Assembly (NCBI GenBank): GCA_947488295.1
Contig: CANKYU010000005.1
Span: 310,001 to 374,000 of the forward strand
Length of the DNA: 64,000 nt
Source of the DNA: an uncultured Anderseniella sp.
Lineage (GTDB): Bacteria; Pseudomonadota; Alphaproteobacteria; Rhizobiales; Aestuariivirgaceae
Direction: 5' to 3'
Every line of letters begins with the position of its first letter. Position 1 is the stretch's first letter. The notes under the pieces are model-generated. The model worked only from the letters and a program-made list of their open reading frames with translations, searched no databases and was not told the origin of the DNA. Shown here in pieces: positions 17,211 to 26,300 of the stretch. Made by a program: the position numbers and the translations under genes.

Positions 17211-17559
17211 AGTAAAACCATACACGATTAAACAGGACCTCCATCTGAGGTGAACTGTCACGACCATCGGACAAAGCAATCATCCATGCTCAGGGTCAGG
17301 AAGCAATAAACTTATCCATTGTGCGGGAGGATATTTTGCTTCTGACAAGGCGAAAGCTTGAAGGAAACCGTCTGATTTTCAAGACCTTTCAACACCGTCA
17401 GGGGAAAAACACACTCCGCCCTTCGGGTGTTTTCTTTCAAATAGACTCGCACAAGATCAATGTGTCCTGCCCCAACATATAGGCGTCAATGGGTGAGATA
17501 CGAGGGCCTGCTGTAAACTTTCCCGTGTATAGAAATAATGCAGCCAAATTCAGACACAA
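17211..17559. other. Intergenic region clpS-phasin, no gene recognised
   Basis: About 350 bases without a convincing coding frame. It must hold the clpS promoter (minus strand). One imperfect hairpin is visible near 17405-17433: AAAACAC and GTGTTTT arms around a CCGCCCTTCGG core. On the minus strand a T-run follows the arm, so a short transcript ending there is possible. I see no other feature. Confidence 0.4.
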
Positions 17560-17592
17560 AAAACCGCCTGACACATCGTGTCAGGCGGTTTT
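17560..17592 (-). terminator. Strong terminator after phasin gene
   Basis: AAAACCGCCTGACAC (17560-17574) and its exact complement GTGTCAGGCGGTTTT (17578-17592) form a 15-bp stem with a 3-base loop. A/T runs on both flanks make it potentially bidirectional. It lies about 48 bases past the phasin stop. Confidence 0.9.
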
Positions 17593-17639
17593 CAATAACA
17601 GATTAAGTTGGGAGTGCTCCCCCGACTTCAAGATGAAGC

Positions 17640-17984
17640 TTACTTGGTTGCCTTTGGAGCAAACTTTTCCATCTCTGCTTCGAGAGGCTTGTAAGCATCC
17701 TTGGCAGCATCAAGATAGAACTGATTCATCTTTGTGGCCTGCGCCATGAAGCCTTCGTAGGCTTTGGTAGCGTGTGCCTGCTGCAATTCAACTGCCTTTT
17801 CAACCGACTTGGAAGCCACAACCTTTTCGGTCAGAGCAACGGTGTCTTCAAAAGACTTCTTGGTGTATTCAGCGGCTTCGGTAGCCAGCGTCTGGAAACC
17901 CTTGTTGAAGGCGTTCGCGCTTGCAACATAAGCTTCGAAATTCTGTTTGCCTGCAGCCTGCATTTCTTCGAATGACTTGAACAT
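17640..17984 (-). CDS. Phasin family protein (PHB granule-associated)
   Basis: A 114-residue, Ala/Lys/Glu-rich, wholly helical protein. MFKSFEEMQAAGKQNFEAYV and the block YTKKSFEDTVALTEKVVASK, followed by AVELQQAHATKAYEGFMAQA, match the Phasin_2 family that coats polyhydroxyalkanoate granules. A longer open frame runs into the promoter; the ATG at 17982-17984 gives the family N-terminus and lies about 47 bases below the -10 box. It is monocistronic: strong promoter with two operators upstream and a strong terminator downstream. Confidence 0.88.
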   Translation of the reverse strand: MFKSFEEMQAAGKQNFEAYVASANAFNKGFQTLATEAAEYTKKSFEDTVALTEKVVASKSVEKAVELQQAHATKAYEGFMAQATKMNQFYLDAAKDAYKPLEAEMEKFAPKATK

Positions 17985-18030
17985 GATTAAATCCTTGGTT
18001 TGTGTGACCCCGAACTCTTCGGATGACAGT

Positions 18031-18081
18031 GATATATGCACTGCACCATTTATTGTCAAGCGTTTTTGTGCACTGCACCAT
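18031..18081 (-). promoter_or_regulatory. Phasin promoter with two copies of a TGCACTGCACCAT operator
   Basis: On the minus strand TTGACA (18054-18059) and TATATC (18031-18036) are separated by exactly 17 bases, a near-consensus sigma-70 promoter. TGCACTGCACCAT occurs at 18037-18049, filling most of the spacer, and again at 18069-18081, just above the -35. The copies are 32 bp apart, three helical turns. The core TGCAcTGCA is palindromic. PhaR repressors that control phasin genes are known to bind TGC/GCA-rich sites; assignment to PhaR is inference. Confidence 0.75.
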
Positions 18082-18365
18082 AAAAACTTTTCACCAGAGA
18101 GAAACACTGCCCGATGCTTGCCCTGTTTACCGGTTAGTAACGGTCATCCTTCATGATTTGTTTTCGATGAGATGGGGGAATTGGGCCATTATGGCGGCGA
18201 GCCGCCGGGTTGTCCGAAGAATACGGGCGCGTACTTGTCCGAGCTGTTAGTGAGTGTCACATCTGGTCGCCGGCAAATTGATCGGCATCAAGGTTACCTT
18301 GTCCAAACAGTTCTATTGCGCACCTGCGAACGACGGCTTTGCTGATTCTGGGGAGAATCAGCTAA
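18082..18365. other. Upstream region of the D,D-carboxypeptidase gene
   Basis: About 280 bases with no recognisable gene. It contains an inverted repeat GGCGGC-GA-GCCGCC (18193-18206). The promoter of the downstream gene should lie here, but I cannot place it. Confidence 0.35.
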
Positions 18366-20054
18366 ATGTTTCAATCTGCCGGTTCACGTTTCGTGGATCG
18401 CGAAACTCGATGGATAGTGGGTGTCATGGGTATTTCATCAGCCGGTAAATTCAGCTCTTGTTCAGGCTATGACAGGGGGCTTGCCATAGTGATGATGCTG
18501 GTCCTGTCCCTGTTTGTGATGGCGAGCGCAAATCAGCCGGCATCGGCGCGGCCAGCCTTCAGTGCAGTAACCGTCGACGCATCGACCGGCAAGATCATCT
18601 ACTCCAAGAACATCGATTCAAAACGCTATCCGGCGTCGCTGACCAAGGTCATGACGCTGTACATTATGTTTCAGGAGATTGAAGCCGGGCGCATGTCATT
18701 TTCAACACCCATGAAGGTGTCGAAACGCGCGGCTGCACAACAACCCTCAAAACTCGGGTTGAGGGTCGGATCAACCATCACGGCACGCAACGCAATGTTT
18801 GCGCTCATCACCAAGTCTGCAAATGATGCCGCCATGGTCGTTGCCGAACACATTGGCGGTTCGCAGAACGGGTTTGCCCAGCGCATGACCCGTCAGGCGC
18901 GCGCCATGGGCATGACACGGACCAAATTCACCAATCCAAACGGCCTGCCCGACAAGCGTCAGGTCACAACCGCGAGGGACATGGCGACACTCGGCCTGCG
19001 GATCCAACGCGACTTTCCTCAATATTACAAACATTTTGCGACGCAATCGTTCAAGTATGGCAAGCGCAAATACCGCAATCACAACCGCCTGCTCGGCAAA
19101 CTCAAAGGCGTGGATGGTATCAAGACCGGCTATACAAGGGCATCAGGGTTCAATCTGCTGTCTTCGCGTACCCTTGGCACCCGCAGCCTCGTTGCAGTTG
19201 TCATGGGCGGACGCAGCGGTCGTTCGCGTAATGCATTCATGACCAAGATCCTGAAGCGGGATTTGCGAAAGGCATCGCGCGGCAGCAAGAAAATCGCGGT
19301 TGTCGCCGGTACACCGCCTGGCTACAGCGCATCCAAGATAAACAAGGCAAAATCCCAGGGCCAGACCGGTACGGGCACCAGGTTCGTACCCATTCCCCGC
19401 GAAAAACCGGCTCTGAAACAAACCGATACGGCTCAACTTGCAAAGCTGGCTTCCGCTTACGAGCATACCATACCGGTGGCGGACCCCGTCGGCGCGCTTG
19501 TCGCGCGTAACCCGCAACCGAAAGTTACGCAGCAGGCCGACACACCCCTGCCCACAAATGGTGTAACTTTCACATCAGTTGTCGTCCCGTCCACCGCCAA
19601 CAAGGGCGACAGCCTGATTGTGGCAGACGCAGTCGGACAGCTGGCCGCATCTTCATCGCCAGACAAAGATCAGTCCCGAATTTTACCATCCCCACTGCGC
19701 CAACCCGCGGCAACCGCTCAACCGAGTGTCGCATCCATGCTTCAGCCCACCGCGGCACCAGCCCTCAGCCAACCGGAAAAACAGCAGTCAGATTCAACAC
19801 ATCAGGCCTCCTGGAACATACAGATCGGCGCTTTCCCGACACGTGAGAGTGCCCGTGACAGGCTGGCTGCTGCCAAGACACGCCGGGTTGCGGAGCTGAA
19901 AAAAGCGACGCCATTTCTGATGCCGGTTGCCAGCAACGGTAACACTCTTTACCGCGCGCGTTTTTCAGGTCTGAACAAGAAACAGGCCACACGGGCCTGC
20001 CGACAGCTCAAACGGGCAGGTGTCGGTTGTTTCCCCCTGGCCCCTACCAGCTGA
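18366..20054 (+). CDS. D-alanyl-D-alanine carboxypeptidase with C-terminal SPOR domain
   Basis: A 562-residue penicillin-binding protein of the S11 family, which trims the terminal D-Ala of peptidoglycan stem peptides. A hydrophobic signal (about 38-55) is followed by AFSAVTVDASTGKIIYSKN. The catalytic motifs are YPASLTKVM (SxxK), KSANDAA (SxN) and GIKTGYTRASGF (KTG). After the catalytic part (to about 310) comes a low-complexity Pro/Ala/Gln linker of about 150 residues, then a SPOR-like domain (about 478-562, SWNIQIGAFPTRESARDRL) that binds denuded glycan at the division site. The true start may be an internal ATG (18426 or later), since the signal begins late. A terminator follows the stop. 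Confidence 0.88.
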   Translation: MFQSAGSRFVDRETRWIVGVMGISSAGKFSSCSGYDRGLAIVMMLVLSLFVMASANQPASARPAFSAVTVDASTGKIIYSKNIDSKRYPASLTKVMTLYIMFQEIEAGRMSFSTPMKVSKRAAAQQPSKLGLRVGSTITARNAMFALITKSANDAAMVVAEHIGGSQNGFAQRMTRQARAMGMTRTKFTNPNGLPDKRQVTTARDMATLGLRIQRDFPQYYKHFATQSFKYGKRKYRNHNRLLGKLKGVDGIKTGYTRASGFNLLSSRTLGTRSLVAVVMGGRSGRSRNAFMTKILKRDLRKASRGSKKIAVVAGTPPGYSASKINKAKSQGQTGTGTRFVPIPREKPALKQTDTAQLAKLASAYEHTIPVADPVGALVARNPQPKVTQQADTPLPTNGVTFTSVVVPSTANKGDSLIVADAVGQLAASSSPDKDQSRILPSPLRQPAATAQPSVASMLQPTAAPALSQPEKQQSDSTHQASWNIQIGAFPTRESARDRLAAAKTRRVAELKKATPFLMPVASNGNTLYRARFSGLNKKQATRACRQLKRAGVGCFPLAPTS

Positions 20055-20089
20055 CCCCGATAACACCAGCAGTCGGTCTATAGCTCACG

Positions 20090-20123
20090 CCCGTCCGGAA
20101 CATGTTTCCGGGCGGGTTTTTTT
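20090..20123 (+). terminator. Terminator after the carboxypeptidase gene
   Basis: CCCGTCCGGAA (20090-20100) pairs with TTCCGGGCGGG (20106-20116) over 11 positions (one G-T pair). A run of seven T follows (20117-20123). It abuts the stop of the convergent J-protein gene. Confidence 0.88.
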
Positions 20124-20815
20124 CACTTGTCATCAGGATTGTTGCCGGTCAGCACGTCGTTGGCTTCGTTTATGCGGGCTGCCAGATAAGCCGATCCGCC
20201 ATTGTCCGGATGATGCTTTTTCATCATTTTACGGTACGCGGTGCGGATGTCCATTTCAGTTGCGCCTTCTTTCAGGCCGAGTATGTCCAGCGCATCTTCC
20301 CTGCTCATTGATCCTGCCGCCTGGCCGCCGCCTGCCGAGCCCGCCTGCTCGCGCCACTGTGGATGGACGCGATCCAGATAGGCCATCATGAGAGCCTCGC
20401 TCTGGTCTCCTGCCGATACACACTCACCCAGCAGGTCAAGCAATTCCGGAAGACCGAGCTCCGATAACTGGCGACCCGTATAGTTGCCGGACAATACGGT
20501 TCCGTCCATGCTGCCGTCATCATGGTTCAACCACATATCCAGAATTGAGGTGCGCACACTGGAGCGCTGTCCCGGTGACTTGTTTGCCCGGTTGAAACCC
20601 CGTTGGGCACCAAGCAGAAACAGGCCGAACAGAAACAGCGGCACGGCGATTGGCAACAGGCCGCGAAGGGCGAAAAAGGCTGCGGTAGCAAACACGGTAC
20701 CTGCGACTGTCCCGCGCGATGCTCGTGCAAGAGTTGCCGGATTCGCATTCACCAGACGCGGCAGCAACAACACAGCTGCAACAAACAGGGCAATGACAAC
20801 AATGGCATACGGCAT
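20123..20815 (-). CDS. Membrane-anchored DnaJ-domain protein
   Basis: A 230-residue protein with two N-terminal hydrophobic segments (about 3-20 and 36-68), a helical middle (about 110-150, SELGLPELLDLLGECVSAGDQ) and a C-terminal J domain (about 172-225). The J domain keeps the HPD tripeptide in KKHHPDNGGS and should stimulate the ATPase of a DnaK-type Hsp70. The C-terminal placement of the J domain resembles DjlA/TIM14-like proteins. The start is at the last base of the VWA gene's stop region, so it is coupled to that gene. Its client is unknown. Confidence 0.85.
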   Translation of the reverse strand: MPYAIVVIALFVAAVLLLPRLVNANPATLARASRGTVAGTVFATAAFFALRGLLPIAVPLFLFGLFLLGAQRGFNRANKSPGQRSSVRTSILDMWLNHDDGSMDGTVLSGNYTGRQLSELGLPELLDLLGECVSAGDQSEALMMAYLDRVHPQWREQAGSAGGGQAAGSMSREDALDILGLKEGATEMDIRTAYRKMMKKHHPDNGGSAYLAARINEANDVLTGNNPDDK

Positions 20816-21555
20816 CAGTTAAGTTGCTCCAGCAACGCCTGGGGCCCCTTCCCCTTGGCGCCAGAAAAATTTTCAAGCGCGGCGCGCCCACCGGCGGCAT
20901 AAACCGCAACCGCCGACAGCAGGTCGCGCAGGTGATCCGCAGAACCGGAATCAAAGCGACTGTAGGCGCCACCTGTCAGGCGGGCTATTTCCCTGAATGC
21001 ATTCTGGGCAATGGGATCATTGCCCTCCTGGAACATGAACATGCGCACTCCAAGCAAACCAATTTCGCCTGCCTGCTGACACAGTTGATCGATGTTTTCC
21101 TCCATACAGTCGCCAACATAGACCACTGCATTAACCCTGGCTGATTGCGCTTCCTTGCGCACGTGCTTCAACACCTTTTCGATTTGGGTGTTGCCGCCTC
21201 GACAATCCACGGTGGTCATCAGCCGGGCGAGACCTTCAGCATCGGACACCCACTTCGACGCCCTGCACTCGCCAAATCCGCGAAAGTAGATCAACTGGAC
21301 ATCAAGCCCACCAATCCGCCCGGCTTCGCGAAACATTTCGGCCTGGGTTTGCAAGGCCGCATCCCAACTGGGCTGGCGGCTCATGGTTGCATCCATGGCA
21401 AACACCAATTTGCCGTTGCCGGCATTTGCTGGAACCGGGGTGGCCTTCAGCTGTGCCAGAAAACCGTCCACGTCACTGTTCACAGCAGGTGCCTGTCCCG
21501 ATTGCTGCTCGACAATCGGTTTTGCGCCGGTTTTGCTGCGATCTTTACTGGTCAA
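20815..21555 (-). CDS. VWA domain-containing protein
   Basis: About 246 residues with one von Willebrand A fold (about 48-235). The MIDAS metal motif is FAMDATMSRQ (DxTxS), with VDCRGGNTQIE and VYVGDCMEEN providing the further MIDAS positions. The start is a TTG: GGGGGA lies 7 bases before the TTG at 21555, better than another TTG two codons upstream. The protein is cytosolic by sequence. It overlaps the membrane J-protein gene, so the two probably act together, perhaps in assembling or monitoring an Mg-dependent complex (inference). Confidence 0.82.
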   Translation of the reverse strand: MTSKDRSKTGAKPIVEQQSGQAPAVNSDVDGFLAQLKATPVPANAGNGKLVFAMDATMSRQPSWDAALQTQAEMFREAGRIGGLDVQLIYFRGFGECRASKWVSDAEGLARLMTTVDCRGGNTQIEKVLKHVRKEAQSARVNAVVYVGDCMEENIDQLCQQAGEIGLLGVRMFMFQEGNDPIAQNAFREIARLTGGAYSRFDSGSADHLRDLLSAVAVYAAGGRAALENFSGAKGKGPQALLEQLN

Positions 21556-21641
21556 AAGCAATTCCCCCGAAAAACGTCGTTTTCAAAGAGATAGGTGTTT
21601 TTGCGCCAAATACAAATAACGCTGCCGTGTCACGTCCTCTT

Positions 21642-22049
21642 TCAGGCTGTTGGCGGCACCAGATATTCATCGTCTGTGACATGCTCCAGCCAGTTCGCAT
21701 GGGTGCCATCCAGCGCCTCCTGGAACGCAATATGCACCATGCCGTTTTCGGGCGATGCGCCATGCCAGTGTTTCTCATCAGGTGAAATCCACACCACATC
21801 GCCGGGCGTCAGGACAGTAACCGGCCCGCCTTCTGTCTGAAACAATCCGGAGCCTGACAACACAACCAGCGTCTGGCCGAGCGGATGGGTGTGCCATGCA
21901 GTACGGGCGCCGGGCTCGAAGGTCACCCGCAAGGCGCGAATACGCGCCGGTTCCGGCGCCTCCACAATAGGATCCTGCCAGACGGTTCCGGTGAAATAAC
22001 TGGCCGGAGCCTGCTTGGTCGGTCTTGAGCCTGCCTTGTGGTGCTGCAT
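21642..22049 (-). CDS. Small cupin-domain protein
   Basis: A 135-residue single-domain cupin. Motif 1 is TAWHTHPLGQTLVVLSGSG (His, His and a Glu/Gln position) and motif 2 is PGDVVWISPDEKHWHGASP. These give the usual three His ligands for a metal. The wording is close to cupins beside carboxymuconolactone decarboxylases and quinone-modifying enzymes, but the substrate is unknown. AGGGA lies 9 bases before the ATG at 22047-22049. It is divergent from the serine hydrolase with a 76-base gap. Confidence 0.83.
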   Translation of the reverse strand: MQHHKAGSRPTKQAPASYFTGTVWQDPIVEAPEPARIRALRVTFEPGARTAWHTHPLGQTLVVLSGSGLFQTEGGPVTVLTPGDVVWISPDEKHWHGASPENGMVHIAFQEALDGTHANWLEHVTDDEYLVPPTA

Positions 22050-22125
22050 GTGCTTGTATCCCTGGTTCCGCTCTGGTTGAGTTGTGCAGACAGAGTAATG
22101 CAACGAGGAGTTTGATTGCCAGACC

Positions 22126-23313
22126 ATGAGCAATTTAATGCGAGAATTTCCGCCTGCCGGCGAGAACCAGGTCACACTTGCGAACTGGCGGCACGCCCCG
22201 TTCAGTTCCTGGGCATTCTCACACGTCCGGGAAATCATCCAGAGCGCCGATATCGCCAACAATCCCGATGACATCTGGCAATTGCAGTCAGATCCCGCCG
22301 ACCTTTCGACCCTGTCGGTTGATGACGGACTTGATCTCAGCGGATACCTGGATGCCACTTACACAGATGGGTTCATCGTCCTCCACCGGGACAGGATAGT
22401 CGCTGAGGAATATCGCAATGCCGCCGGGCCCCGAAAACCACACATTCTGATGTCGGTTTCCAAGTCCATGCTGGGGGCCCTGTCCGGGATACTTGCCGAC
22501 AAGGGCATACTGGATACTGCGGCGCCGGTCACAGACTATGTTCCGGAAATTGCCGGTACCGCGTGGAAAGGCGCCACGGTGCAGAACCTGCTCGACATGC
22601 GTGCAGGCATTCGGTTTGATGAGGATTATGAGGCGACCAGCGGTGCAATCATCGAGTACCGGAAGTCGACCGGATGGAATCCGCTGGAACCCGGCGATAC
22701 AGCGAGCGATCTGCGGAGCTTCTTCAGCGAAATTTCCGATACCGACGGAGCCCATCTGGGGCGGTTTCACTATGTATCGCCAAACACTGATCTGATGGCA
22801 TGGATTGTCGAACGCGCTGCCGGTACCCGGTATGCAGATTTGATGTCACAGCATCTTTGGCAACCGATGGGAGCTGAAACATCCGCCTACATTACGGTGG
22901 ACCGGCTGGGGGCGCCCCGGGCAGCAGGCGGAGTGTGCGTCACCCTGCGCGATCTGGCACGGGTCGGCCTGCTGGTCGCAAACCTGGGCAAACGGGGCTC
23001 TGTTCAGGTTCTGCCGCAGGCCTGGATCGAAGACGTCCTGACCAACGGTGACCCGCAGGCCTGGGCCAGTGGTGACTTTGCCGAATATTTTCCAGGCAGG
23101 AACATGCACTACCGGAACAAGTGGTATGTCGAGCGCGGTGACAATCCGATGGTGTTCTGTATCGGGATCCACGGCCAGAACCTGTATGTGTTCCCTGAAC
23201 AGCAACTGGTGGTGGCCAAGATGTCCTCCAGACCCAGGCCCCTCGATCCCGAGGTTAGCCTGCTCAATCTGAAGATGGTTGCAGCCCTGAAGCAGCACTT
23301 TGGCATGAGCTGA
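22126..23313 (+). CDS. Serine hydrolase of the beta-lactamase/NylB family
   Basis: A 395-residue class-C-like serine hydrolase. The catalytic motif is LMSVSKSMLG (SxSK, Ser and Lys near 111-114) and the Tyr motif is HYVSPNTDLMAW near 212. These match 6-aminohexanoate-dimer hydrolase (NylB)-type enzymes and esterase-like beta-lactamase relatives. No signal peptide is seen, so it is likely cytosolic, unlike true AmpC enzymes. Substrate unknown. It ends one base before the convergent putA stop. Confidence 0.83.
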   Translation: MSNLMREFPPAGENQVTLANWRHAPFSSWAFSHVREIIQSADIANNPDDIWQLQSDPADLSTLSVDDGLDLSGYLDATYTDGFIVLHRDRIVAEEYRNAAGPRKPHILMSVSKSMLGALSGILADKGILDTAAPVTDYVPEIAGTAWKGATVQNLLDMRAGIRFDEDYEATSGAIIEYRKSTGWNPLEPGDTASDLRSFFSEISDTDGAHLGRFHYVSPNTDLMAWIVERAAGTRYADLMSQHLWQPMGAETSAYITVDRLGAPRAAGGVCVTLRDLARVGLLVANLGKRGSVQVLPQAWIEDVLTNGDPQAWASGDFAEYFPGRNMHYRNKWYVERGDNPMVFCIGIHGQNLYVFPEQQLVVAKMSSRPRPLDPEVSLLNLKMVAALKQHFGMS

Positions 23314-26300
23314 TCATCGTGCCGGGCCCATGCTCATCAGGGCTGCATTGCCGCCCGATGCGGTTGTGTCAACGGACACAACCCGTTCCGTCGCAAACTG
23401 TGCCAGGTAATGCGGGCCGCCGGCCTTCGGCCCGGTGCCCGACAGTCCTTCACCACCAAACGGCTGCGACCCCACAACAGCGCCGATCTGGTTGCGGTTG
23501 ACATACATGTTTCCGACCCGCACCCGGTTCTGTATCTGTTCGATCGTATCTTCAACCCGCGAGTGCACGCCCAAGGTCAAACCGTAACCGGTTTCGTTAA
23601 GCGACCGGCAAACATCGTCCAGCCTGTCCGCCTTGTATTTCACCACGTGCAGGCAGGGTCCGAATACCTCTTCATTGAGCAGCGCCAACGACGGCAGCTC
23701 GTAAATGCCGGGGGTAACGTAGGTGCCGGCCTTGCAGTCGGCAGGCATCGGCAGGTCAACCAGCGTCTTGGCCTCACGGGCCATGCGCGCCTTGTGCGCC
23801 TCAAGCCGTTCACGAGCCTCTTCATCGATGACCGGACCAACATCCGTCGAGTAATCAAGCGGATCGCCGATTTTCAACTCACTGGCGGCACCGCACAACA
23901 TGTCGATTGTGCGTTTCGCGGCGTCCTCCTGCACAAACAGCACCCGCGCGGCGGAACAGCGCTGCCCGGCTGAGTCAAATGCCGACAGGATCAGATCGCG
24001 AACCGCCTGCTCCGGCAAGGCGGACGAGTCAACGATCATCGCGTTCATTCCGCCGGTTTCAGCTATGAGCGGCAGGATCGCGCCATTTCTCGCCGCCAGG
24101 CTTCGATTGATGATATGGGCTGTCTGGGTTGACCCGGTAAACGCCACACCGCCCAATTTGTCATGCTTTAACAGCTGCGCGCCGATACGTGCGCCATCGC
24201 CCGGCAGCAGCGACAACACCTCGTTGGGCACGCCTGCCTGGTGCATTAGCTTTACGGCCTCATAGGCAATGAGCGGGGTCTGTTCTGCAGGCTTCGCCAT
24301 CACCGAATTGCCTGCAGCAAGAGCCGCCGACATCTGGCCGGTGAAAATAGCCAATGGAAAGTTCCACGGTGCGATGCAGGCAAAAACCCCGCGTCCGCGC
24401 AAGACCATCTGGTTTGTTTCACCGGTTGGCCCAGGCAGTTCATCCGGTTTGCCAAATCCGGCCCGTGCCTCGCTTGCATAATACCGCAGGAAATCCACTG
24501 CTTCCCTCAAGTCCGCCTGGGCATTGTCGAGCGTCTTGCCGGCCTCACGGATCAAAAGTGCGAACAAGGCAGCGGCATTGGCCTCGTAAAGATCAGCGGC
24601 GCGTTCCAGGCAGTTTGCCCGGTAATCCCCTCCAAGCGCATCCCAGGCCTCCTGCGCGGCCGATGCAAGCGTCATGGCAGCTTCCACCTGGGCGTCAGAT
24701 GCGTCCGACACCTGTCCCACAACAACGGAACGGTCATGCGGAGAGGTGATGTCGCGGACAGCTTCGCCCGCCGCGTCGCCAGGCACCAGTGCGCCGGCTT
24801 TGACTGGAGATTTGAGCGCCTTGTCAATCTGTGCCAGCAGCGGAGATCTGGTAGCGACATCCCACAAAGGCAGCCCGGCAGAGTTGCGGCGCGGTGCAAA
24901 GAGATCGCCCGGCTGTGCAATGCGCGGATGCGGTAACGTATCGAGGCGTCGCACCACCGCAACAGGGTCTTCGACAATATCGTCCACAGGTGCTTCATCG
25001 TCCGCCAGACGGTTGACGAAGGAAGTGTTCGCGCCATTTTCAAGCAATCGCCGGACAAGATAGGCAAGCAGGTCTTCGTGGCTGCCCACAGGTGCGTAAA
25101 TCCTGCATGGCTGCGCAATTCCATCATCTGCAGTCACAGCGTCATAGAGCGCCTGTCCCATGCCGTGCAGGCGCTGGAATTCGAACTCGCGGTCATTGCC
25201 CGCCATGACCGATACTGCAGCGACCGTGTGGGCATTGTGAGTGGCAAACTGGGGATAGAACACATCACGCCGCCGCAACAGGTAGCGGGCGCAGGCCAGA
25301 TATGAAACGTCAGTGGAAACCTTGCGGGTAAACAGCGGAAAATCGTCAAAACCGGCAATCTGGGCCAGTTTGATTTCCGTGTCCCAGTATGCGCCCTTGA
25401 CGAGGCGAACCGGAAACCGCCGGTTGGTCTTCTCTGCCAGTTCGGCCAACCATTCAAGTGCGGGCATGGCACGGCGGGAATAGGCCTGGACAGCCAGGCC
25501 CAGTCCATTCCAGTCTTTCAGCGCCGGGTCCTGTGCCAGCCGTCCGAACACCTGGAAAGACAGTTCAAGGCGGTCTACCTCCTCAGCATCGATGGTCAGG
25601 GCAATGCCGCCATCACGGGCCTGCACACACAGCTTCCGGATCTGCGGATAAAGTTCATCCATCACCCGGGCCCGGGTGCGTGCCTCATATCGCGGATGCA
25701 GAGCCGACAACTTGACGGAAATAGACGGTAATTCATGGATCGGGCGTCCTGTTGCGGTCTTCTCGCTCGTGGCAATGGCGCTGATGGCGTCGCTGTAGGA
25801 CTGCCAGTAGCGAATTGCATCCTTCATCGTCCGGGCAGCCTCGCCCAGCATGTCATAGGAAAACCGGTAGCCCTGCTCTTTGAAAGGCGACGACACATCC
25901 AGTGCCTCGGCGATGGTGCGGCCGAGCACGAACTGCTTGCCCATGATGCGCATGGCATGGCGCATTGCCTGACGAACAATCGGTTCACCGGACCGCTTTA
26001 CGATTTTTGACAGATAGCCGGATGGATCCCGGGTTGCTTCTCCACCCAGGCCCACGAATTTGCCGGTCAGCATCAGGCCCCATGTGGAAGCATTCACGAA
26101 CAGCGATTCCGATGCTCCGGCGTGCTTGTGCCAGTCACGCCCGCCTATCTTGTCGGCAATCAACTTGTCCGCTGTATATTCGTCGGGAATGCGCAGCAAC
26201 GCTTCGGCCAGACACATCAGCACAACGCCCTCCTCACTGGAGAGCGAGTATTCCTGCATGAATTCGTCTACACCGCCCTTTTGCTTCCTGCCCTTGCGAA

